This document shows, in pieces, positions 32,395-40,835 of a stretch of 64,000 nt of DNA (position 1 is its first letter; each line of letters opens with the position of its first letter). The notes beneath the pieces were generated by a model. It was given only the letters and a program-made list of their open reading frames with translations, had not been told where the DNA came from and did no database searches. The DNA is taken from contig CAYYPK010000014.1 in NCBI GenBank assembly GCA_964473525.1, forward strand, positions 100,385 through 164,384, read 5' to 3'. The translations under genes and the position numbers were made by a program. Source of the DNA: GCA-2687025 sp964473525 (lineage in GTDB: Bacteria; Poribacteria; WGA-4E; GCA-2687025).

Positions 32395-33438
32395 ATGCCC
32401 GCTACATGCCGCGTCTCCATCGCGGCGACCGTTGGACTGCTCATCACCGCCGCCTCCTTCACCAGCGCCGACGAGGGCGCCGTGATCATGGAGGAAATCG
32501 ACAGCCGAGCCGTCGCTACCAACCGCGTCGGCATCACCAGTATCCGACGCGTCGCGGTCTATCTGCCCGCCGGATACGACTCCTCCGAGCGCTCGTACCC
32601 CACCCTGTATTGGATTCCCGGGTGGCAGACGCCTGCCAGTCGCGAGTACATCCCACAGCTCGACGCCGCAATCGCCTCGAAGCGGATCCCACCCACGATC
32701 GTCGTGCACGTGGATGTCCGCGAGGGCATCATCATGATGAACTCCCGCGTCTTCGGGAGCTGGGCCGACTTCCTTACGCAGGAACTCGTGCCGTTCATCG
32801 ACGGCAAGTACCGCACCGTCGCCGACCCGAGAGGTCGCGCGATCATGGGGCACTCGAGCGGGGGGTATGCCGCCCTACTGCTCCCGTTGCGCTATCCCGG
32901 GATATGGGGCGCGGTGGGCCTGAACGACGCCTCCGTCTGGGCGGGATGCACGGCTGCCCTGCCCGGCCGCATGCCGCAGCACTTCAGCGACTACCACTCC
33001 GTTCCAAGCTACGTGCAGGCGTGGACACAGATGGCAATCGCCATCAGCCCTAACGACCAGTCGCCACGTCTCTTCGACACGCCGATGACGGTCTACACGT
33101 ACGCCGAGACGAAGGCGTTGTGGGATTCGTACTGCCTGTGGCGGCCGGAGACCGCGTCGGCAAACACTGAGCGCCTGGCGGAGCTGTCGAAGATCGCCGT
33201 CGTCATCCCCACCAAGGTCGTCGGGACGAACCGCATCTACAACCAGCTGCTGACGCGCGCGCTCGACAAGGTCGACGTCGACTACGTCGCTCTCGAGATG
33301 CCTGGCACGCATGGCGGCGACCGTCCCAATCGCTTCATGGCTCTCGCCGAAGAGATACTGCCTTCACTGCGCCAGGGCTACCCGACAGCCGTCGGCTCAC
33401 GCCTTGAGACCTGGGCAGCCATCAAGCGCGCCCGCTGA
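32395..33438 (+). CDS. Secreted esterase (esterase D/IroE-like alpha/beta hydrolase)
   Basis: The 347-residue product has a signal peptide (MPATCRVSIAATVGLLITAASFTSA) and a putative-esterase (PF00756-type) alpha/beta hydrolase fold: RRVAVYLPAGYDSSERSYPTLYW, the FGSWADFLTQELVPFIDGKYRT helix and strand, nucleophile elbow IMGHSSGGYAAL (Ser), and a C-terminal His in MPGTHGGDR. Substrates in this family include feruloyl esters, siderophores and mycolyl groups. The ATG at 32395 is chosen because the signal peptide begins there; a GTG at 32371 is in frame upstream. The gene is monocistronic. Confidence 0.85.
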   Translation: MPATCRVSIAATVGLLITAASFTSADEGAVIMEEIDSRAVATNRVGITSIRRVAVYLPAGYDSSERSYPTLYWIPGWQTPASREYIPQLDAAIASKRIPPTIVVHVDVREGIIMMNSRVFGSWADFLTQELVPFIDGKYRTVADPRGRAIMGHSSGGYAALLLPLRYPGIWGAVGLNDASVWAGCTAALPGRMPQHFSDYHSVPSYVQAWTQMAIAISPNDQSPRLFDTPMTVYTYAETKALWDSYCLWRPETASANTERLAELSKIAVVIPTKVVGTNRIYNQLLTRALDKVDVDYVALEMPGTHGGDRPNRFMALAEEILPSLRQGYPTAVGSRLETWAAIKRAR

Positions 33439-33567
33439 CACACCGACCGACGGGCCAACACCCAGCCCGCGCGGCTCCCCGGGCCGCACGTCGCCCTAGA
33501 CGCCAGCTCTATGGGTGGCTATCCCTTATCTGTGGAAAGCAGTTAGAGGGGTACACAGGAGGCCACC

Positions 33568-33951
33568 ATGGGGGGCGAGACCAGCAAACGCGTGCCGCGG
33601 CGAGCCTACAGGTTCCTGGAGCCGTGCTTGCTCATCCAGCTCTCCCGGCAGCCGGCCCACGGGTATGAGCTGCTGGCCGGATCCCAGGAGTGCGGGTTCG
33701 AGGGAGGCGTCACGGACTCAAGCCTGCTCTACCGAATGCTGCGGGACATGGACGACCTCGGGCTGGTGGATTCGACGTGGGACACAGACGGCCCGGGACG
33801 TCCGCGCCGGGTCTACGCGATTACTCAGCTCGGGAGCGAGCGCCTCGGCGCGTTGATGGAGGAACTGCGACAGACAGACCGGGTATTGCACGTGTTGTTC
33901 CACGCCTACGAAGGGCTCACGGCGCCTGCGGAGACGGCCGTCGGCGACTGA
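33568..33951 (+). CDS. PadR-family transcriptional regulator
   Basis: This 127-residue winged-helix regulator has a PadR domain (LEPCLLIQLSRQPAHGYELLA, LLYRMLRDMDDLGLVDSTWD, GRPRRVYAITQLGSERL). PadR proteins repress genes for stress or multidrug responses and often sense a small ligand. The start is the ATG at 33568, with an AGGAGG site five bases upstream. It is the first gene of a pair: a sigma factor gene starts 59 bases downstream on the same strand. Confidence 0.9.
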   Translation: MGGETSKRVPRRAYRFLEPCLLIQLSRQPAHGYELLAGSQECGFEGGVTDSSLLYRMLRDMDDLGLVDSTWDTDGPGRPRRVYAITQLGSERLGALMEELRQTDRVLHVLFHAYEGLTAPAETAVGD

Positions 33952-34010
33952 TGCGAGAGCGTGGACACGGAGGTGGACTGGACAGGCGTCGAGCAACGAG
34001 GAGATCTGTC

Positions 34011-35078
34011 ATGGACACTACCTACACCTCAGATACCGATACTGTCGACCACGCCGCCGTCGCTGGGGCGGCCACCAAGCAGGGCTCGCCGCGCCCCGAA
34101 AGGCGCGCCGCTGATCCGGTGGTCGCGGCCTACATACGCGACATATCCAGAGTCAGTCTGCTGTCCGCCGACGAGGAGGTGCTGCTGTTCTCCACGCTGG
34201 CGGAGTCGCGTTCCATAGCCGTGCAGACTCTGTACCCCGTAGAACGCTACCTGAGCGACGAGCACCGCAACGCCGTACACGCGAAGACGCTGCGGTACGA
34301 GGACGTCCACGCGGCGTGGCAGGCGTTGCTGCCCACCGGCCGCGAGGCCCTCGGGCGCGAGGGCGCCGCGGCGATGCGACGAGCGCTGGCGTCTTGGGAG
34401 GCGGCGCGGGATCGCATCGTACGCGCCAACCTGCGGCTAGTCGTCTACGTCGCTAAGCGGTACCACGATGCAGAGATGTTCATGGACCTGATCCAGGAGG
34501 GGAACCTCGGGCTCATCCGCGCCGTGGACAAGTACGATCCGTCCCGCTCCGCGCGGTTCGCCCCCTACGCGGCCATGTGGATTCTCCAGGCGGTCGGTCG
34601 CGGCCGCTCCAAGATGAAGCACGCGATCCACGTGCCAGCGTACCGACGCCAGCAACTGCGCCGCTTCGAGACCCAACGCAGAGCGGCAGAGGACGCCAGC
34701 GCCGAGGAGATCGCCGAGGAGATGGGCACCTCGGTCGATGAGCTCGAACGGTTGGAGGCGTTGGATGTCGGCCCTGTTTCACTCGACTTCCTCGGCGCCG
34801 ACGAGGCCGACGCCCACATAGTGGATGGCATGACGTCGACGCCCGGCCTCCCGGACGAACTGGCGCTCGCGTCGGAGGGCCGCGCGGAGATGCGGGAGGC
34901 CCTCACGACGCTGTCCGAACGTGAAGCGAACATCCTGCGGTGGCGGTACGGGATCGGCACGGACACGCAGTCGGTGAAGGAAATCGCCGCGCGGCTTGAA
35001 CTCAGCTGCGAGCGGGTGCGGCAACTCACGCAGAGGGCGATGGCGCGGCTGCGGGAGGGTGAGCTGGCCGGCGCGTAG
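34011..35078 (+). CDS. Divergent sigma-70 family RNA polymerase sigma factor
   Basis: This 355-residue sigma factor has region 1.2 (DPVVAAYIRDISRVSLLSADEE), an expanded non-conserved spacer, and region 2 (RIVRANLRLVVYVAKRY, DLIQEGNLGLIRAVDKYDPS). Region 2.4 is diverged and reads RFAPYAAMWILQAVGRGRSK rather than the usual RFSTYATWWIRQAI. Regions 3 (ASAEEIAEEMGTSVDELERL) and 4 (LSEREANILRWRYGIG and SCERVRQLTQRAMARLR) follow. It lacks region 1.1. This looks like a group 2/3 alternative sigma, not the housekeeping RpoD. The ATG at 34011 has a GAGGAGA site six bases upstream. PadR may control it. Confidence 0.9.
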   Translation: MDTTYTSDTDTVDHAAVAGAATKQGSPRPERRAADPVVAAYIRDISRVSLLSADEEVLLFSTLAESRSIAVQTLYPVERYLSDEHRNAVHAKTLRYEDVHAAWQALLPTGREALGREGAAAMRRALASWEAARDRIVRANLRLVVYVAKRYHDAEMFMDLIQEGNLGLIRAVDKYDPSRSARFAPYAAMWILQAVGRGRSKMKHAIHVPAYRRQQLRRFETQRRAAEDASAEEIAEEMGTSVDELERLEALDVGPVSLDFLGADEADAHIVDGMTSTPGLPDELALASEGRAEMREALTTLSEREANILRWRYGIGTDTQSVKEIAARLELSCERVRQLTQRAMARLREGELAGA

Positions 35079-35101
35079 CGACGGCCGGGGGGCGATTGCG
35101 G

Positions 35102-35686
35102 TCAGGCTCGCCCCCGCCACACCTCGTCCTCAAGCTGCTGTAACACCGGGGCCATGAGCCGCCACGCGCGGTCCAGGCTCGGCGACATGCCGACCGCGCG
35201 CCTTGGGTCGAAGGCGTTGCCGAACTGCCGCGCGAGCCACCACTTGTTGTACCGACCGCCCATCTCCCGCAACGTCGCCTTGGGATTCAGGCGTTCTACG
35301 TTGTCCGCGGCCCGGTAGTCCGAACCCACAAACACGGCGTTCACGGCTTCGGCATCGGCGAGATACCAACTCTCGGCTCCCTTTACCGCTACGCAGATGC
35401 TCGCGTCGTCGTCGTGGAGAGAAGCAAGACGGACACTTTCGGGGAATCTGTCGAGCACGCGGCGCACGCACTCGAAGGCGTCGAGATCAACAACGAAGAA
35501 CGTCGCGCGGAATCCCGCGTCGCGGTTGGCGCGGAGGTGCAGGTCGGCTCGCCGGATTAGTGACCCCTGATCGCGCTCAGCCACGACATCGACCAGCTCG
35601 CAGCTGGCCGGGTAGAGCCGCGGCAGTAGGCGTTTCCAGAAGTCGAAGACGGTCGGGCCCTCGACGACGATGCCTACCTGATGCAT
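35102..35686 (-). CDS. TOPRIM-like (DUF4276/DUF4435-type) protein
   Basis: The 194-residue protein shows the TOPRIM signature: Glu9 in VGIVVEGPT and the Asp67-x-Asp69 pair in FFVVDLDAF. It also has VAVKGAESWYLAD, typical of DUF4276-type proteins. Such proteins are metal-dependent nuclease or primase-like folds that are commonly encoded with AAA ATPases, as in PARIS (AriB) and OLD-related systems. Its ATG overlaps the ATPase stop by one base (TGATG), so the pair is translationally coupled. It is probably the effector nuclease of a two-gene defense or DNA-processing module (inference). Confidence 0.78.
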   Translation of the reverse strand: MHQVGIVVEGPTVFDFWKRLLPRLYPASCELVDVVAERDQGSLIRRADLHLRANRDAGFRATFFVVDLDAFECVRRVLDRFPESVRLASLHDDDASICVAVKGAESWYLADAEAVNAVFVGSDYRAADNVERLNPKATLREMGGRYNKWWLARQFGNAFDPRRAVGMSPSLDRAWRLMAPVLQQLEDEVWRGRA

Positions 35687-36918
35687 CAGTGGGGCACGCC
35701 GCCAACTCGCCCCTGCTGCCAGAGTTCGCCTAGCGAGAAGCGCTTGAGGAAGATCTCGACATCCTCCCGATGCGAGGCGCGTCGCGCCGTCGTCATGCCA
35801 TCGGCCTTCTCGACGATGACGACCTCCTCCGGCTTTGCTGCGTCAACGACTACGGGACTGTGTGTCGTCAGTATCACCTGGTTGGACGTGGCGAACTCGC
35901 GAAAGGTCTCCATGAGCTCCGCGATAACCCACGGGTGCAATCCCCGTTCAGGCTCCTCCACGCACACGCCCCTGGCGTTCCGCCGCTGACGGGGGCCAAT
36001 CGACGCCATCAGCGCGTGGTAGCACAGTAGCCGCACAGTCCCATCCGATATCTGGTTGGGCCCCATTTCCCGGATCAGGCCGCGCTCGACAACCCGGAAC
36101 GTCAGGGTGCCGACACTGACTTCGTCGGTGACTAGGTCGCTGAATCCGGGCACGACAGCGGCTAGGTGCTCGTGCATCGCCTGCGTGCCCGTCGGTGGAT
36201 CGCTCGTGCTCATCTGATGGAGCGCCGATGCCAGATTCCCGCCCGCGCTGCCAAGCGCGCCGCGTGCTGTCGGCGATGGAGCGCGGGCAGCATTAGGAAC
36301 GATGTCGTAGCTGTCGAGATCGTCCACGCACGCGTGCAGCACAAGCAGAAACACGGAGCCGGAGGCGAAGGGCGGTACGGCCGACCGGTCGGCATCCCCT
36401 GTTGGCATCTCGACAAGCCTCGGCTCCTCCTCCGGCCCTGCCACTGCGGCCAGCAGACCCACTCCGGTCCACAACACGCTCAGATGTTCCTCCGTTCTGC
36501 GGAGTACTTCGAGCGAGTCGGCCTCGCTGCGGCCCAGCACCGTCACCAGCTCTTCGACGATCGCTGGCACACCGGCGCCTCGTGGCGGAATCCTAGCGTG
36601 AAGCGTGTAGAGCAAGCGTCGGTCAGGTGCAAGTGCGCGGCCCGCGTGGGATGAGTGCGGCACGAATGTAAGGTCGAACGTGATGAGATCCTCGCCGCCC
36701 GCCCGGGTGGCTTGGCACCGCACGTAGTCGGATCCCTGGCGGGCGTCGACGGCGGACTGTAGCCCATCGCGGTACACATCCTTGACGAACTGCAGAGCGT
36801 CAAGGATGTTGGACTTGCCCGACGCGTTCGGCCCCACGAGCACCGTAAGGGGAGAGATCTCCACGTCGATCTCGCCGATGCTGCGGAAGTTCGATATTCG
36901 GATGCGCTCTAGAATCAC
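35686..36918 (-). CDS. AAA ATPase of the OLD/RecF/AAA_21 type
   Basis: This 410-residue SMC/RecF-like ATPase has Walker A VGPNASGKSN (about residues 28-37) after the canonical ILERIRISNFRSIGEIDV start. The ABC-like signature region is GPNQISDGTVRLLCY, Walker B is GVCVEEPERGLHP and the switch His is in ILTTHSPVVVD. The middle is a variable lid. It is coupled to the TOPRIM gene. Family members with a separate TOPRIM partner include anti-phage systems; others act in DNA repair. No phage or plasmid genes surround it. It starts about 100 bases after porB, and the GC content resembles its neighbours. Confidence 0.88.
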   Translation of the reverse strand: MILERIRISNFRSIGEIDVEISPLTVLVGPNASGKSNILDALQFVKDVYRDGLQSAVDARQGSDYVRCQATRAGGEDLITFDLTFVPHSSHAGRALAPDRRLLYTLHARIPPRGAGVPAIVEELVTVLGRSEADSLEVLRRTEEHLSVLWTGVGLLAAVAGPEEEPRLVEMPTGDADRSAVPPFASGSVFLLVLHACVDDLDSYDIVPNAARAPSPTARGALGSAGGNLASALHQMSTSDPPTGTQAMHEHLAAVVPGFSDLVTDEVSVGTLTFRVVERGLIREMGPNQISDGTVRLLCYHALMASIGPRQRRNARGVCVEEPERGLHPWVIAELMETFREFATSNQVILTTHSPVVVDAAKPEEVVIVEKADGMTTARRASHREDVEIFLKRFSLGELWQQGRVGGVPH

Positions 36919-37023
36919 GGCGCGAGCCCTTGCGGAGTGACGGCCACCGGCACGCCTGTATCGTCACACGCAGGCGCGCCGCACGCAATGAGCTGACGCC
37001 ATGTCTCAGCCACGCGGAGGCCG

Positions 37024-37962
37024 TCAGTCGGACTTGGGCGCCTCGCCGCACCGCTCGAGCAGCCGGGCCCAGTCCTCGTCAACCGTGCGCTGGATGGCCT
37101 CCAGCGGCGTCGGGTCGTCTGTCTTGAACAGGTGGTCGAAGCGCCGCTGCCGCTTGAGCCAGTCGGCAACCGGTGGCTTCGCTCGCGGGTTGTAGCTCAG
37201 TCGCCACGACCCCTCGTCGACCTCGAAGAGCGGCCAGACGCAGGTGTCCACGGCCATCTTCGAGATGTTGATGCCCTCCTCCATCGGGTAGCGCCATCCG
37301 CGGTGGCACGGCGCCAGGACGTTAATGAACGCTGGCCCCTCCTTGTCCATCGCCTTCTTGACCTTTGTGCCCAGGTCGCGCCAGTTGTGCGGCGACGCCT
37401 GGGCAACGTAGGGGATGTCGTGGGCGACGACGATGTCCGTCAGGTTCTTGGGCCGCTGCTCCTTGCCAAGCGACGCCTTGCCCGCCGGGGAGGTCGTCGT
37501 GGAGGCGCCATAGGGCGTGGCGCTCGACCGTTGGATGCCCGTGTTCATGTAGGCTTCGTTGTTGTAGCAGACGTAGAGGAAGTCGTGACCCCTCTCGAGC
37601 GCGCCGGACAACGCCTGCAGACCAATATCGTACGTGCCGCCGTCGCCGCCGAACGCGATCGTCTTCACGCGCTTGGGGATGCTTCCCTCAGAGCTCAGCG
37701 CCTTCAGGGCGGCCTCTATCCCGCTAGCGGTGGCGGCGACGTTCTCGAACGCGCTGTGGATGAAGGGCGTCTCCCACGCGGTGTACGGGTAGATGGTCGT
37801 TGTCACCTCCAGGCAGCCGGTCGCGCAGGTCGTCACCACGGGTCGGTCCACCGCGTGCAGGATCTGGCGCACCGCGCCGACGCCCAGGCACCCGGCGCAT
37901 GCGCGGTGGCCGCTGGCGATGAGTTCCGGCGTCTCGGTCAGCTCTCGTAGTTTCAGTGCCAT
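37024..37962 (-). CDS. porB: Pyruvate/2-oxoacid:ferredoxin oxidoreductase, beta subunit
   Basis: The beta subunit binds thiamine diphosphate and one [4Fe-4S] cluster. The 312-residue protein starts MALKLRELTETPELIASGHRACAGCLGVG (CxxC), has CATGCLEVTT with a further Cys, and the ThDP motif FGGDGGTYDIGLQALSGALERG...CYNNEAYMNTG. A cluster-type Cys lies in LAPCHRGWRYP. I use the ATG at 37962, which matches the family start; upstream sequence belongs to porA. It is the last gene of the por operon. Confidence 0.95.
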   Translation of the reverse strand: MALKLRELTETPELIASGHRACAGCLGVGAVRQILHAVDRPVVTTCATGCLEVTTTIYPYTAWETPFIHSAFENVAATASGIEAALKALSSEGSIPKRVKTIAFGGDGGTYDIGLQALSGALERGHDFLYVCYNNEAYMNTGIQRSSATPYGASTTTSPAGKASLGKEQRPKNLTDIVVAHDIPYVAQASPHNWRDLGTKVKKAMDKEGPAFINVLAPCHRGWRYPMEEGINISKMAVDTCVWPLFEVDEGSWRLSYNPRAKPPVADWLKRQRRFDHLFKTDDPTPLEAIQRTVDEDWARLLERCGEAPKSD

Positions 37963-37969
37963 GTGGCGG

Positions 37970-39169
37970 CTACTCCTCGTCCCCTCGTAGACCCACGTAA
38001 CGAACGGCAGCCTTCGGAGCGCCGGAGACGGCGACCTCGGCGGCCTCCTCAATGACGCCCTCGAAGTCCTCTATCGTGATGTCCCGCCCGCCCAGCCCAT
38101 AGACCGCGTTGTAGATGGGCGGCACGCGTCGTCCCGCAGCGAGGCTGGCGGCGACGTCGGAGGCCACCGGCCCCATCGGGGCTCCCATCGCCAGCGACCT
38201 GTCCATGGCGCATATCGCGCGCGTTCGGGACAGGGCCTCGGCCACCTCGACGTGCGGGAACGGGCGGAACATGCGCACCTTCAGCAGGCCCACGGCGACG
38301 CCCCTGTCCCGCATGGTGTCGATGGCGTCCTTTGCCGTTCCCGCTGCTGAACCCAGCACGACCAGCGCGACCTGGGCGTCGTCCATGCGGTACAGCTCAA
38401 TGGGGTCGTACGCGCGCCCGGACAGCTCCGCGTACTCCTCGGCGACCTGCTCGACGTAGCGCGGGGCGTTGGACATCGCGTCCGCCTGCTGTCGCTTGAT
38501 GTCCATGTAGTAGTCCGGCAGCGCGATCGACCCATAGGTCATGGGCTGCTCGAAGTTGCTGAGCGACCGTTCGGGCCGGTACACGCCCACGAAGTCCGTC
38601 ACCTGGTCGTCCGTGAGGACGGAAAGCACCTGCGTCGTGTGGCTGGTGATGAACCCGTCCTGCACCGTCATCACGGGTGTGCGCACGCGCTCGTGCTCGG
38701 CGATGCGCGTCGCCATGACGCCGTTGTCGTACGCCTCCTGCGCTGTCTCGGCGAACAGCATGATCCACCCGGTGTCGCGCATCCCCATCGCGTCCGAGTG
38801 GTCGCAGTGGATGTTCAGCGGGCCGCCCAGGCTCCGGCTTACGAGCATCGTGGAGATCGGCAGGCGGTACCCTGCGGCGATGTAGAGCATCTCCCACATG
38901 AGCGCGAGGCCGTTGGCTGATGTCGCCGTCATCGCGCGCACGCCAGTGGCGGACGCTCCAATGACCGCGCTCATGGCGCTGTGTTCCGACTCGACCAGCA
39001 CGAGCTCCGTGCCGACGTCGCCGTCCGCGACGTACTGCGCGAACTGCTGCATGAGCTCCGTCTGTGGCGTGATCGGGTAGCCCGCTACCACGTCCGGCCG
39101 CACCTGCTTCATCGCGAGCGCGCCTGCCTCGTTGCCCGTGAGCGCCACTCTTGAGGTGTCACGCTTCAT
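37970..39169 (-). CDS. porA: Pyruvate/2-oxoacid:ferredoxin oxidoreductase, alpha subunit
   Basis: The alpha subunit forms part of the active site that oxidises pyruvate to acetyl-CoA and CO2 with reduction of ferredoxin. The 399-residue protein shows LTGNEAGALAMKQVRPDVVAGYPITPQTE, ESEHSAMSAVIGASATGVRAMTATSANGLALM and SLGGPLNIHCDHSDAM, all typical of PorA. The specificity for pyruvate rather than another 2-oxoacid is inferred. It overlaps porD by 4 bases (ATGA) and precedes porB by 7 bases. Confidence 0.95.
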   Translation of the reverse strand: MKRDTSRVALTGNEAGALAMKQVRPDVVAGYPITPQTELMQQFAQYVADGDVGTELVLVESEHSAMSAVIGASATGVRAMTATSANGLALMWEMLYIAAGYRLPISTMLVSRSLGGPLNIHCDHSDAMGMRDTGWIMLFAETAQEAYDNGVMATRIAEHERVRTPVMTVQDGFITSHTTQVLSVLTDDQVTDFVGVYRPERSLSNFEQPMTYGSIALPDYYMDIKRQQADAMSNAPRYVEQVAEEYAELSGRAYDPIELYRMDDAQVALVVLGSAAGTAKDAIDTMRDRGVAVGLLKVRMFRPFPHVEVAEALSRTRAICAMDRSLAMGAPMGPVASDVAASLAAGRRVPPIYNAVYGLGGRDITIEDFEGVIEEAAEVAVSGAPKAAVRYVGLRGDEE

Positions 39170-39537
39170 CCGGCGGCCTCCTGAGCTTCCGGCTCCATCG
39201 TCATCGCCCCTTGCTTAGGGCATTCGTGCGCGCAGATACCGCAACCCTTGCAGTAGTCGTACGCCACGCCAGTCACCTTGACTCCGTCCAGTTCTATGGC
39301 GGCGTCCGGGCAGAACACCCAGCAGAGCAGGCAATGGCTGCACGCCTCCGCGTCAAACACGGGTCTGTCGGATCGCCATCCGCCGGTGAGGTAGTTTGCC
39401 GACGTGCCGCCCACTGGCACCGTCCCGCCAGCCGGGAGACGCCGCCATCGGTCTTCCCAGCGCCATCCCCCCGTCTCACCCGTGTCCTGGTCTGGCGCGA
39501 CGTAGGGTTGCACGGCGTGCCGTCTGTCGACCGTCAT
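39166..39537 (-). CDS. porD: Pyruvate/2-oxoacid:ferredoxin oxidoreductase, delta (ferredoxin) subunit
   Basis: This 123-residue protein with two [4Fe-4S] motifs, CSHCLLCWVFCPD and CKGCGICAHECPK, is the electron-carrying delta subunit. Its N-terminal half (including NYLTGGWRSDRPVF) is typical of PorD. The ATG at 39537 overlaps the porG stop and its stop overlaps porA, each by 4 bases, giving a fully coupled G-D-A-B operon. The sequence of the two clusters is intact. Confidence 0.95.
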   Translation of the reverse strand: MTVDRRHAVQPYVAPDQDTGETGGWRWEDRWRRLPAGGTVPVGGTSANYLTGGWRSDRPVFDAEACSHCLLCWVFCPDAAIELDGVKVTGVAYDYCKGCGICAHECPKQGAMTMEPEAQEAAG

Positions 39538-40145
39538 AGCTGTGTGACCTCCTCGTACGCTCGTCGCATGGCAGTGACGTTGCCGGCCACGACCCTCGGG
39601 GGCAGCTTCTTGCCCAGCTTGTCGCTCATCGCCTCGATGACCGTGTCCAGTGGCAACACCCCTGTGACGCTCAACATGGCGCCGACCATCGGGGTGTTGG
39701 GGATCGGCCTGCCGATTTCGGCCATGGCGATGGCGTCGGCGTCCAGGACGTAGCACTCAGAGGCGCCGACCGCGCGCCGCAATCTCGCTGTGTGCGGGCC
39801 GTCGACCAGCGAGGCGTTGATCACGTACACCGTGTCAGGCCCCGCGCCCTCGGCGATGTCCACGCTGTCGAGTAGCGTGTCGTCCAGGACGATCACGATG
39901 TCGGGCTGCGTCACTGCGGTGTTGCGACGGATAGGTCGTGGCGACACGCGGTTGAAAGCTCGTATCGGCGCCCCCATACGCTCCGGCCCGTACTCGGGGA
40001 AGCCCTGCGCGTGGAAGCCGGCGTCGACCGCCGACTCGGCCAGGAACGTAGAGGCCGTCTTCGCTCCCTGTCCACCTCGCGCGTGCCACCGGATCTCCGT
40101 GGCCGAGTCGCTGGCGGGGTCAGGCTGATGCGTTGCTTGCTCCAT
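39534..40145 (-). CDS. porG: Pyruvate/2-oxoacid:ferredoxin oxidoreductase, gamma subunit
   Basis: The 203-residue gamma subunit has EIRWHARGGQGAKTASTFLAES and GFHAQGFPEYGPERMGAPIRAFNRVS, the family hallmark, and later PNTPMVGAMLSVTGVL. The ATG at 40145 is used; the open frame upstream to 40196 has no family sequence. It is the first gene of porGDAB. Oxygen-sensitive PFOR of this four-subunit form is usual in anaerobes and archaea-like lineages, which fits the presence of Rex and Feo in this window. Confidence 0.93.
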   Translation of the reverse strand: MEQATHQPDPASDSATEIRWHARGGQGAKTASTFLAESAVDAGFHAQGFPEYGPERMGAPIRAFNRVSPRPIRRNTAVTQPDIVIVLDDTLLDSVDIAEGAGPDTVYVINASLVDGPHTARLRRAVGASECYVLDADAIAMAEIGRPIPNTPMVGAMLSVTGVLPLDTVIEAMSDKLGKKLPPRVVAGNVTAMRRAYEEVTQL

Positions 40146-40329
40146 GCCCGTTGCTCCGTGGTGTGGCGTGCAGGCGCCGACGCCCACGCGAGGCATGAGG
40201 GCTTCGACTCCGAGCCAATAGGTAGCCCAGAAGCCGCCGATTCAGAACGCGTGGGCTCGGTTTCTCGCGCGCGGCGTTCGGCCCCGTGGCAGCCCCTGCG
40301 ATACGGGTCCGACGGGCGAGGAACTTTCG

Positions 40330-40358
40330 TTGACACCCCTTTGGGCGGGTGCTACACT
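40330..40358 (+). promoter_or_regulatory. Promoter of the Gly-Cys-Val tRNA operon
   Basis: TTGACA (40330-40335) and TACACT (40353-40358) are exactly 17 bases apart, 42 bases before the first tRNA. It is among the best sigma-70 matches in the window, as expected for stable RNA. Confidence 0.8.
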
Positions 40359-40399
40359 AGCATCACTGTTCGCCCGGCATGTCCGGCCGAGCAGCCTGT

Positions 40400-40474
40400 G
40401 CGGGAGTAGCTCAGGGGTAGAGCGCGACCTTGCCAAGGTCGAAGTCGGGGGTTCAAATCCCCTCTCCCGCTCCA
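40400..40474 (+). tRNA. tRNA-Gly (anticodon GCC)
   Basis: This is a 75-base cloverleaf including CCA. Acceptor GCGGGAG pairs with CTCCCGC; D-arm AGCTCAGGGGTAGAGC; anticodon loop TTGCCAA; T-loop GGGTTCAAATCCC; encoded TCCA end. It is the first of three tRNAs. Confidence 0.97.
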
Positions 40475-40491
40475 TGCTTCATATCGGCGTT

Positions 40492-40566
<75 letters not shown>

Positions 40567-40590
40567 AACCTATGCAGTGTGCGAGAGCGT

Positions 40591-40667
40591 GGGTGGTTAG
40601 CTCAGTTGGCTAGAGCGCTTGCTTGACATGCAAGAGGTCAGTGGTTCAAATCCACTACCGCCCACCA
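40591..40667 (+). tRNA. tRNA-Val (anticodon GAC)
   Basis: This is a 77-base cloverleaf including CCA. Acceptor GGGTGGT pairs with ACCGCCC; D-arm AGCTCAGTTGGCTAGAGC; anticodon stem-loop CTTGCTTGACATGCAAG with anticodon GAC; T-arm GTGGTTCAAATCCAC; encoded ACCA end. It is the last of the operon, 24 bases after tRNA-Cys. Confidence 0.97.
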
Positions 40668-40774
40668 CACCTTCGCGCGGCATGTTGTCGCTCGATTGGT
40701 TCCGTTCGCAGCGAGGCTCCACCTGGGAAGACACCAACGCGACAGAGACTCTGTTTACCGTGTCGACCGTGGAG

Positions 40775-40797
40775 GAGCCCAGTAGGGGCTCTTTTTT
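40775..40797 (+). terminator. Intrinsic terminator between tRNA-Val and thrS
   Basis: GAGCCC (40775-40780) and GGGCTC (40786-40791) form a stem with a 5-base loop, followed by six Ts. It ends the tRNA operon, or attenuates read-through into thrS. The upstream GGCTCC at 40715-40720 could pair with GGAGCC (40774-40779) and prevent this hairpin. Confidence 0.8.
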
Positions 40798-40835
40798 GTT
40801 GCCTGGCCCCGGGCATTACGCGGTGAGGAATGATC

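Noticed and set aside
31878..33053. 391-codon open frame on the plus strand
   Set aside because: It crosses the intergenic region and then runs out of frame through the esterase, which has a signal peptide and a GHSSGG nucleophile motif in its own frame; this frame has no motif.
35102..36918. Mobile genomic island around the ATPase/TOPRIM pair
   Set aside because: No integrase, transposase, tRNA-adjacent repeat or shift in base composition is visible; the flanks are a sigma factor gene and the por operon.
40668..40835. T-box riboswitch ahead of thrS
   Set aside because: The region has a terminator with a T-run but lacks the conserved T-box AGGGTGGNACCGCG element and a recognisable specifier stem.
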